A stretch of 34,930 nucleotides of DNA, taken from Candidatus Kapaibacterium sp. GTDB taxonomy: Bacteria > Bacteroidota > Ignavibacteria > Kapaibacteriales > UBA7675. Positions 23,647 through 30,405 of this stretch are shown here, one piece after another. The first letter of the stretch is position 1, and every line of letters begins with the position of its first letter. A model generated the notes under the pieces. It searched no databases. It saw nothing but the letters and a program-made list of their open reading frames with translations, and was not told where the DNA came from. The position numbers were made by a program, and so were the translations under genes. The DNA lies in contig JANQRB010000036.1 in assembly GCA_028284775.1 (NCBI GenBank), positions 1-34,930 on the forward strand, read 5' to 3'.

Positions 23647-25320
23647 CTACTGCAGCGAAGCGCGGTGAAAATCCAGCCAGAGCGGCAGCAGGGAACGTCG
23701 GAAAGAACGTTTCAATCCTCCCGGCTCGGCGGCGCGCCAGAATACGGCCAGAGGGTCGTGAATCCGTGCGATGCCAAGGCCGACCGAGATACTGCGATTA
23801 AATTCTTCGCCCCCCATACGAACCACATTCCGGCTGCCGACGATCATCGTGCTGGATGAGCCGCCATCGAGGTTCATGGCATTCTGACAACCGATCTTTT
23901 TCATGAGCGGCGCCAATTGATCCAGGGTGATGCCCCGCGTCCCCCGTCGCCGGTTGGTAGCGTCGACCGACACCAAAAATAGACGATCACGCTCGCGATT
24001 GATGCCAATCGCGGTTCGGGAAAGAGCGCCGCGCGTAAAACGTCGGCTGGTGGCCCCTTCGGCCTTCGCTTCGTGCCGGGCACGGCCGTCGCGTACCAGG
24101 CGCGGTACGCCGCTTACCGCATGAGTAAAGGCAACCGTGTCGTGAACATTGGTTCGTACTTCCAGCCTGAGGGTATCGCCGGGCTGGGGGAGTACTCCCG
24201 CCGGGAAATCGCTGCCGAAGGAAATGATCGCGCCGGCATAAGGCATTGCTACACTGCCTTCTGCCAGTTCGCGCACGCGACACTCCACAACCCGATTGAT
24301 GAGCGGCGGTGCCAGATATTCGACCACAGCCTTGGGAAGGGGATATTCGATCGATTCGCGCCGGCGGTCTTCCATCATCTGGCTGCGCAGCTCCTCCAGC
24401 CGGATCGGCGCTTCGGTGGAATCGAAGCCATCGGCAGGCGCATTGGCTTCCAGTTCGCGCAAGAGTACTTCTTCATCCACATCGGGCGTATACGGCACCA
24501 GGCCGCCCGCAAAAACATTGTACAGGACGATCGCCTGCGAATCGCGCCGGCTGTTGACGCCCACAACCGGGTATTCCAGCCCGTCGGCAAAGGTCAGTGT
24601 TGCATCGAGTTTGAAGCGATCGATATACAGCCGGTTGCGCTCATCGAAAAAACCGCTCGACCAGGATTTGTAGCTATGAAGATTTACCACTTCGCCGTTG
24701 CTGACCGTTGGCCCCATGGCTGTGTTGCCGTAGGCGCTCCAGAAATTGGCGTTGACTGCGCCGAGGATCGAGTCAGGATTGGTGGAATCGCTGCGCGCCA
24801 CAATGTTCTTCAGGCGTTCCAGGCCGTTGAATCGTTCGCGCGCCTTCAGCAGGACCACGTCGTGATTGACGACATCCAGATCCAATTCGAGCACGTGGAC
24901 CGAAAACATACCGCGACCGGTGATCATATGTCGATAGACTACACCTTCGGAGAGTAGACTGTCGTGGCTGACATCTTTCAGGTAGGGTTTGGGCAGGGAA
25001 CGACGGCGACGGAGGGGAGCGGCTATCGCCGCGGCTGTCTGCGTAATTTGCGGTAGAGGCGTCCGCTGCAGTACGGCAGCCTGATTGAAAAACGCAGGTT
25101 CTACTATGACGACGATGGCGCACAAGAACGCAGTCGCCACCGGGCGCCACCAATGCCCTTTTTCCCGCTGATGTTCGCTTGCCTTCCTCAAAGCTGCTCT
25201 GTGTTTTCTGGTTCTTGGCGGTCGCGTTGTCCGCATTGCGGCCACGACCTCGGGATTGCAGCCCCGTCTCATCTGCAAAAGTAAAACATTTCGAAGGATT
25301 GGACGAGGCTCAAATTTCAC
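23647..25320 (-). CDS. Phosphodiester glycosidase (NAGPA-domain) family protein with N-terminal membrane anchor
   Basis: A 557-aa protein. After a basic, Arg-rich N-terminus a membrane segment lies at about 61-76 (VATAFLCAIVVIVEPAFF), so it is probably anchored with the C-terminal part in the periplasm. From about 130 the NAGPA/DUF2233 domain begins: VHVLELDLDVVNHDVVLLKA, ILGAVNANFWSAYGN, GPTVSNGEVV. Near the end are RTAIGINRERDRLFLVSVDA and the diagnostic NLDGGSSSTM (D485-G-G-S) followed by the GGEEFNRSISVGLGI segment. The family cleaves GlcNAc-1-phosphodiesters; in bacteria it acts on envelope polymers and is sometimes tied to exopolysaccharide or sporulation. The insert between about 240 and 400 is longer than I would expect. 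A second in-frame Met is at residue 17. It diverges from the crotonase gene. Confidence 0.82.
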   Translation of the reverse strand: MKFEPRPILRNVLLLQMRRGCNPEVVAAMRTTRPPRTRKHRAALRKASEHQREKGHWWRPVATAFLCAIVVIVEPAFFNQAAVLQRTPLPQITQTAAAIAAPLRRRRSLPKPYLKDVSHDSLLSEGVVYRHMITGRGMFSVHVLELDLDVVNHDVVLLKARERFNGLERLKNIVARSDSTNPDSILGAVNANFWSAYGNTAMGPTVSNGEVVNLHSYKSWSSGFFDERNRLYIDRFKLDATLTFADGLEYPVVGVNSRRDSQAIVLYNVFAGGLVPYTPDVDEEVLLRELEANAPADGFDSTEAPIRLEELRSQMMEDRRRESIEYPLPKAVVEYLAPPLINRVVECRVRELAEGSVAMPYAGAIISFGSDFPAGVLPQPGDTLRLEVRTNVHDTVAFTHAVSGVPRLVRDGRARHEAKAEGATSRRFTRGALSRTAIGINRERDRLFLVSVDATNRRRGTRGITLDQLAPLMKKIGCQNAMNLDGGSSSTMIVGSRNVVRMGGEEFNRSISVGLGIARIHDPLAVFWRAAEPGGLKRSFRRSLLPLWLDFHRASLQ

Positions 25321-25345
25321 GCCCCTAAAAGTATGTGAATTTTGC

Positions 25346-25353
25346 TACTTTTG
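25346..25353 (+). promoter_or_regulatory. Possible Bacteroidota -7 promoter element
   Basis: TACTTTTG fits the TAnnTTTG consensus of Bacteroidota housekeeping promoters and lies 55 bp before the crotonase start, in the divergent gap. No TTG is found at the expected -33 spacing, so support is weak. Confidence 0.25.
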
Positions 25354-25407
25354 TTGTCTTCCAAAATAACAGGTGTCAGCTCAATTCGGCAGATTCAGGA
25401 CAATACC

Positions 25408-26190
25408 ATGAGTTATGAGACTCTACTAGTTGAAGAGACCGATGGCTATGCACGCATCACGCTCAATCGCCCCGATAAGCTCAATGCACTGAATGCACAA
25501 CTGCTGGAGGAGCTGGGCGATGCGCTTGTTTCACTGCAGTCGGCAGAGGATGTTCATGCTCTGATCATTACGGGCAGTGGTTCCAAGGCTTTTGCGGCGG
25601 GCGCCGATATCGCCGAGCTGCATGCCTGCGACGCTGCGAGCGGCGTGGAGTTCGCCCGTCGCGGCCAGGCGGTGTTCAAACAGATTGAATATTTTTCGAA
25701 GCCCGTCATTGCGGCCGTTAACGGTTTTGCTCTCGGCGGCGGCTGCGAGCTTGCCCTGGCCTGTCACATGCGCTTCGCGGCGGAAAAGGCCCGCTTCGGA
25801 CAGCCGGAAGTCAACCTCGGTATTATTCCCGGCTATGGCGGAACGCAGCGGCTTACACGTCTTGTCGGCCGCGCCAAAGCAATCGAGTTGATCCTTGGCG
25901 GCGGCGTCATCGACGCGGAGACGGCGCAGACAATCGGCCTGGTCAACGGCGTCTACCCGGCGGAAGAACTGATGGATGCAACCCTCGCCTTTGTGAAAAT
26001 AATTTTGAGCAAAGGGCAGGTTGCCGTGCGCAATGCCTTACAGAGCATTATCGCCACTGATGAGCTGAGCCCCTCGGCCGGCATGGATTTTGAAGCCGAA
26101 CGCTTTGGGGCAACTACTGCGACAGCCGATTTCAAAGAAGGCACCCTGGCATTTCTCGAAAAGAGACCAGCTAAATTCACAAACCGGTAA
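25408..26190 (+). CDS. Enoyl-CoA hydratase/isomerase (crotonase family)
   Basis: A 260-aa protein of normal crotonase length when started at ATG 25408 (MSYETLLVEE); the frame upstream is open from a TTG at 25342 but adds an atypical hydrophobic extension. It has the family landmarks: ITLNRPDKLNALNAQLLEEL near the N-terminus, AFAAGADIAEL (oxyanion-hole region), and KPVIAAVNGFALGGGCELAL. Then come RFGQPEVNLGIIPGYGGTQRL, carrying the second catalytic Glu region (ELALACHMRFA/FGQPEVNLG), and VNGVYPAEEL further on. It probably hydrates trans-2-enoyl-CoA in fatty acid oxidation or related pathways in the cytosol. It is followed 4 bp later by waaA, a pairing without an obvious metabolic link. Confidence 0.93.
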   Translation: MSYETLLVEETDGYARITLNRPDKLNALNAQLLEELGDALVSLQSAEDVHALIITGSGSKAFAAGADIAELHACDAASGVEFARRGQAVFKQIEYFSKPVIAAVNGFALGGGCELALACHMRFAAEKARFGQPEVNLGIIPGYGGTQRLTRLVGRAKAIELILGGGVIDAETAQTIGLVNGVYPAEELMDATLAFVKIILSKGQVAVRNALQSIIATDELSPSAGMDFEAERFGATTATADFKEGTLAFLEKRPAKFTNR

Positions 26191-26194
26191 TACT

Positions 26195-27511
26195 GTGAGC
26201 ATTCCTGTTTTTTTACTGCGCCTGTTTTATAATCTGGCGTTAGTACCTGCCATGCGGCTCGCTTTAGCCGCCGGCAGCCTGACGAATCCAAAGTTTGCCG
26301 CGCGACGCGCCGGCCTGCGCCAGACCTATAAGACCCTGCGCAGCCTGCCTTCAAAAAAATACCGCAGGCGCATCTGGGTGCACGCGGCATCCCTGGGCGA
26401 ATTCGAGCAAGTCAAAACCATCATCGCGATTGTGAAAAAGGCCAGTCCCAGGATTCAGGTGGTGGTGTCGTTTTTTTCGCCTTCGGGCTATGAGAATCTC
26501 CAAGGCTTCGATGCTGTCGACGCCAAGGTATACCTGCCCGTCGACTCGCGGCGCGCGGCGCGCAAATTTATTAAAGCTCTCGCTCCCGACGCGGTGATTT
26601 TTGTACGCTATGACTTATGGTACAATTTTTTGATGGAGCTGCAGCGTTCCTCAATTCCGACGATCCTGATCTGCGCCACCCTCAATGCATCATCACGACG
26701 GCAGGCACGCTCACTGCGTCTCTTCACGCGCCAGACCTATGAGTGCTTCGGCACAATATTTACAGCCGGCGCAAATGAAACGGAAAAGTTCAGCGCGATG
26801 AATCTGCACACCGAATTAATGACGACGGCTGATACGCGCAGCGATCGCATTGTCGAGGCTGTTAAACAGGCCGCCGACAATCCCATCCTGACGCGAGAGT
26901 ATTATCGGGATGACAGCCTGGTGCTTGTGGCAGGTTCTACATGGCCCGCCGACGAAAGTATACTCCAAGCCGCGCTGGAAGGACTGCCGGAAGATCTGCG
27001 ACGAAGGCTGCGTATTATCCTGGCGCCCCACGAACCGACAGAAGAACATCTGCAGTCTTTGCAGCTTCGATTTCCAACGGGAATATTGTTAAGCGACCTG
27101 GAAGCTGGCTTGCCCGGAGCCGATTCCGGCGGCGACGCACAGTATATTATTGTCAACAGTATCGGCAAGCTCCTGCGACTGTATGGGCACGCGGACCTGG
27201 CCCTGATCGGCGGCGGTTTCGGTGACGGCGTTCACAGTGTCAGTGAACCCGCCGGCTACGGCATCCCCCTGGCCAGCGGTCCCGATATCGAACGCTCGCC
27301 GGACGCGGTGGCCTTGCGGGATGGCGGCGCTTTAACGGTCTTCAGCTCTGCCGAAGACTTAACAGACTGGTTAAGGCTCATGCTTGGCGACAGTGACAGG
27401 CGCATTCAGCACGGTAAGATAGCAGCGGATTTCATCAATCGCGCAAGCGGCTTCAGCCTCGTAATCGCCAACCGTATTATCAGCTTGCTGGAAGTGGAAA
27501 GCTATAAATAG
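26195..27511 (+). CDS. waaA: 3-deoxy-D-manno-octulosonic acid (Kdo) transferase
   Basis: A 438-aa inner-membrane-associated glycosyltransferase that adds Kdo to lipid IVA in LPS assembly. The start is GTG at 26195, 4 bp after the crotonase stop; an open frame begins earlier but overlaps the crotonase by 100 bp and adds no family sequence. The N-terminal membrane anchor (IPVFLLRLFYNLALVPAMRLAL) is followed by RRIWVHAASLGEFEQVKTI containing the catalytic-type Glu (E69). The GT-B C-terminal half has LVAGSTWPADE, ILAPHEPTEEH and the characteristic ALIGGGFGDGVHSVSEPAGY ending in GIPLASGP. The usual HN in GVHN is HS here. It implies Kdo-containing LPS and hence a didermic cell. Convergent with the Omp28-like gene downstream. 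Confidence 0.93.
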   Translation: MSIPVFLLRLFYNLALVPAMRLALAAGSLTNPKFAARRAGLRQTYKTLRSLPSKKYRRRIWVHAASLGEFEQVKTIIAIVKKASPRIQVVVSFFSPSGYENLQGFDAVDAKVYLPVDSRRAARKFIKALAPDAVIFVRYDLWYNFLMELQRSSIPTILICATLNASSRRQARSLRLFTRQTYECFGTIFTAGANETEKFSAMNLHTELMTTADTRSDRIVEAVKQAADNPILTREYYRDDSLVLVAGSTWPADESILQAALEGLPEDLRRRLRIILAPHEPTEEHLQSLQLRFPTGILLSDLEAGLPGADSGGDAQYIIVNSIGKLLRLYGHADLALIGGGFGDGVHSVSEPAGYGIPLASGPDIERSPDAVALRDGGALTVFSSAEDLTDWLRLMLGDSDRRIQHGKIAADFINRASGFSLVIANRIISLLEVESYK

Positions 27512-27607
27512 ACGGCTGCTATTTTCAACACGAATGTTTAATCAGGTCGCAAATTATTTGTGAGCGAACAGTCGCTGCAAGCCGCGAACGACAGGCCGGC
27601 AACCGTC

Positions 27608-29992
27608 TTATTTCAAGTGCAGCACAGGCAGAACAACGCCGCCGCTCGCCGTTGACAATTCGAGCATGTACGCACCCGCCGGCAATTCGGCAGTATTCAG
27701 GCTCAGGCGATGGCTGCCTGGTTCGCGAAACCCTTCATCGAGAAGCCTTATCTGCCTACCGACGGCATTAATAAGAGCAAGCCGTACATACCGGCCTTTT
27801 TCGCCCTTGACGGCATAGCGTATCAGACTTGTGCCGTGAAATGGATTCGGCCCCACCGCCAGGCTCAGTAATTCACTCTCAGCGACAGGTAGGCCCTCGA
27901 CCGAACTCAGCACGCCATTGCCCAGCAGCGGTATTTCGATGCCTTCCCTTTCGTTTGAGGCATTCGAAAACACCAGGAGGCTGGCGCTGTGCGCCTGTTC
28001 TTCCGCTGGAGTATAGTTGACTGTTATCGAGGCGCTGGCGCCCGGCCGGATTTCGACTACATCCGGCTCTGCAATGGCAAAATACGCTGCATGGTCTCCG
28101 CTCAGTTCTGTGCGAACAATCAAATCGGCCTGACCGCTATTGGTGAACTCTATCGATTCCGACTTGCGGGAGTTAAGCGCCACCCGGCCAAAGTTGATTG
28201 CCTCGCTGTCGCTCTCGATTTCAGCTTCGATACCGAGTATCCAATCCAGAATGCGATTCAGCGTCAGCGCCCGCAGCTTCTCATCGGCAATCGCTTCCAG
28301 GCCGAAGGAAAGATAAACCGCCCGCGCGCTACTCTCATCGGCAACGCGCATGCCAACCACCGACTTCGGCAGTGAGTCCGACACAAAGATCGTCTCGGCC
28401 CGGCTATCGAAGGGTATTCGGAAGACATCGGTATAGACGACAAGATTCTGTTCGCTGCTGTTGGATTGAAAGGCAATGCCGTCCGTTATCGGATCGTTGT
28501 CCAGGCCGTTAATATCGAAAGCCCGCAACACGCCGCCCTGATTACGCGCGAAGTCATACAGATGCTCGACGCCCAGCACATCGGCAAAAAAGGTCTGATC
28601 GCCACCGTCGAGGAAGGAATTCCGGCCGCTTAACTCAGAGCTGACAAACACCCCCTTTCCGGCCCGGTACATTTCCGTTGCCATACCCAGGATCAGATCG
28701 CTGCGCTCCACTGAGCTCGAAGCAGAGGCAAGCGAAAACAGGGCGGCGTCGAATTCCGTCACCGGAAAATTAGTCACGACGCCGTCGAAATGGATCGGCA
28801 TTGCCGCCGTTCGATTGCTGTACGCTGTTAAGGCCCACAGGGCTTGCAGCTGCGCGTCCTGAAGCGCGTTATAACCGATGTAGTGCGCGATGTCCGTATT
28901 TTCGGTCAGAAGGCCGGTCGCCGCCCTGGCGAAGGTCGGGGCAAGTCCATCGCTGCGGGCTTCGCCGATAACCTGGACCAGAACATGAACGTAACTCGCT
29001 GCCGATGGCGATGTCAGGATAAGATCAACGCTAGCACTGCCGCCGCCGGGAATGCGGATGACGGGCCGCGACAGTTCCACTGACCAGTCATCGGGAATAA
29101 AGCTCTGATCGAAAATGCTCAGGCGAAATTCCTGCTCGAACTCATCCGTGTTGCTAATGTTTAGCTTCTTCGTGATTTGCGAGGAATTGGGTACACGTTC
29201 GAAAGCGTCGGCAATCGTGAGCTCGGGGCTGGCTTCGCCGCCGAAATCGGTGCCGGCCTGCATAATTTCACCCGAATTCATGTCTTGCACAAAGGCAGTG
29301 ATAAATGTCTGACCTGCCGGCCAGAAGTCGCCGCTGCCCGGCTGATAACGGTAGCTGAATGTTTGCTCGCCGCCGAACCCGCCGGCGAGCGCTTCACCCT
29401 CGTCCGGTGATACAAATCCCATAAAAATGTCATGAAAAAGGGTCTGCCCGTTGTGGCCCGTAATCTGACTGCCGATATCAGGCAAATACAGCATTCGATT
29501 ATTGAGAGCGACGAATAAACGATGGTTGATAAATTCGATGGAGGACTGCACCGTTACGCGTACCTCGACATCTGTCGGGTTCGTGAAGTCGCGTTCGATC
29601 AGAATATTGACGAGGCTTCGCTGTCCTTTGGCCGCCTGCACAAGGTCACTGTACTCGGCAAAGCTACCGGCTGTGACGAGAGTCGTTCCGTTTATGACGG
29701 CTATCGGCATACCCGAGACACCCAGAACCTGCCTGCGCCAATCGCCTGCAGCGGTCGTCAGCGGATCATTGCTGTATTGATAGCGAAGGCTGATGACTCC
29801 TTCCGACAGCCCGGTCAGTAAATTTGTCCAGGCATCGAATTCATTACAAATCGACCACCGGCAGGTCATGCTGTTAAATTGCTCCAGCAAAACCTGCCGC
29901 GGATAGTCCTGCTCCTCGGCCTCCGTCGCGCTAATGAGCGCTGCAATAAACAATAAGACGAGCGTCAGAATCTTCGCATAGTTTGATTGCAT
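27608..29992 (-). CDS. Omp28-like secreted protein with T9SS sorting domain, paralog A
   Basis: A 794-aa protein. Signal peptide 1-25 (ILTLVLLFIAALISATEA); GGAG lies 10 nt before the ATG. Residues 30-280 are an Omp28-like, thioredoxin-related domain (YPRQVLLEQFNSMTC ... LVNILIERDFTNPTDVEVRV, LFHDIFMGFVSPDEGEAL). The expected CxxC is replaced by C44-R-W-S-I-C49. The middle region (about 380-590) resembles a class I glutamine-amidotransferase-like fold (GVFVSSELSGRNSF, ARAVYLSFGLEAI, RILDWILG). About 600-700 is a choice-of-anchor D type domain (INFGRVALNSRKSESIEFTN). The C-terminus (SLAVGPNPFHGTSLIRYAV to the end) is the T9SS type A sorting signal. Likely exported to the surface; function unknown. 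It lies 413 bp from its paralog upstream. Confidence 0.82.
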   Translation of the reverse strand: MQSNYAKILTLVLLFIAALISATEAEEQDYPRQVLLEQFNSMTCRWSICNEFDAWTNLLTGLSEGVISLRYQYSNDPLTTAAGDWRRQVLGVSGMPIAVINGTTLVTAGSFAEYSDLVQAAKGQRSLVNILIERDFTNPTDVEVRVTVQSSIEFINHRLFVALNNRMLYLPDIGSQITGHNGQTLFHDIFMGFVSPDEGEALAGGFGGEQTFSYRYQPGSGDFWPAGQTFITAFVQDMNSGEIMQAGTDFGGEASPELTIADAFERVPNSSQITKKLNISNTDEFEQEFRLSIFDQSFIPDDWSVELSRPVIRIPGGGSASVDLILTSPSAASYVHVLVQVIGEARSDGLAPTFARAATGLLTENTDIAHYIGYNALQDAQLQALWALTAYSNRTAAMPIHFDGVVTNFPVTEFDAALFSLASASSSVERSDLILGMATEMYRAGKGVFVSSELSGRNSFLDGGDQTFFADVLGVEHLYDFARNQGGVLRAFDINGLDNDPITDGIAFQSNSSEQNLVVYTDVFRIPFDSRAETIFVSDSLPKSVVGMRVADESSARAVYLSFGLEAIADEKLRALTLNRILDWILGIEAEIESDSEAINFGRVALNSRKSESIEFTNSGQADLIVRTELSGDHAAYFAIAEPDVVEIRPGASASITVNYTPAEEQAHSASLLVFSNASNEREGIEIPLLGNGVLSSVEGLPVAESELLSLAVGPNPFHGTSLIRYAVKGEKGRYVRLALINAVGRQIRLLDEGFREPGSHRLSLNTAELPAGAYMLELSTASGGVVLPVLHLK

Positions 29993-30120
29993 CGTTATGT
30001 GTCTCCGATCAATGTGATGCCGGACCTGAGCTTGATTCCCCGCGCAGGTCCTCTTTAGATAATATGTTGTGTGTCATCCATCGCTCAGGGCAGCATTGAG
30101 CGAAGGGTCAGCGATTTCAT

Positions 30121-30138
30121 ATGGGGAACTGCCCCCAT
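30121..30138. repeat. Short perfect hairpin next to the palindrome
   Basis: ATGGGG and CCCCAT form a 6-bp stem with loop AACTGC, ending 4 bp before the 24-bp palindrome. Confidence 0.6.
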
Positions 30139-30141
30139 CTA

Positions 30142-30165
30142 TGCACTCGATACGTATCGAGTGCA
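30142..30165. repeat. Perfect 24-bp palindrome
   Basis: The half-site TGCACTCGATAC is followed directly by its exact reverse complement, with no spacer, about 150 bp upstream of the start of paralog A. Such length is beyond chance expectation in a short gap. It could be an operator for a dimeric regulator or a cruciform/RNA hairpin; no regulator can be named. Confidence 0.85.
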
Positions 30166-30279
30166 AGAATCGAGGTCACCTTACAGGCCGGAATGCATAG
30201 TGGCGTGGATACAGGTCAGAAATTTTAGCGATTGTCAATCCAGCTGTCAGATCGCTGATGGCGGGAATATAATCAAAAA

Positions 30280-30316
30280 GGAAGAAACCGGCCCTTCCAA
30301 AGAAGAACCGGTTTCC
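30280..30316 (-). terminator. Terminator hairpin after the second Omp28-like gene
   Basis: GAAACCGG (30284-30291) pairs perfectly with CCGGTTTC (30308-30315) around a 16-nt loop. Read on the minus strand it is followed by CTTCCTTTTTGATT, a U-rich tail. It lies about 90 bp downstream of the stop at 30406 and suits termination of that minus-strand gene. Confidence 0.75.
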
Positions 30317-30405
30317 ATCCCAGGGTGGCATGCCTCGAACAGCAGGTCGGCGCAGGTTCCAGCAGAGCCATTCAGAGGGGAGCGCCTTCGAGGCTATGCA
30401 TCGAT

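Larger units (their letters stand above)
29993..30405. other. Intergenic region between the two Omp28-like paralogs
   Basis: 413 bp without a convincing gene. It holds the terminator of the upstream paralog (30280-30316), a hairpin at 30121-30138, a perfect 24-bp palindrome at 30142-30165, and the promoter side of paralog A with its GGAG ribosome-binding site adjoining the start at 29992. Confidence 0.65.

Noticed and set aside
24073..24957. 294-codon plus-strand frame antisense to the NAGPA gene
   Set aside because: It is opposite a gene with clear family motifs; long antisense frames are expected in GC-rich coding DNA and this one has no recognisable domain.
26090..26194. Upstream extension of the Kdo transferase
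   Set aside because: It lies within the crotonase coding sequence and translates to sequence unlike the family; the GTG at 26195 fits the known N-terminal membrane anchor.
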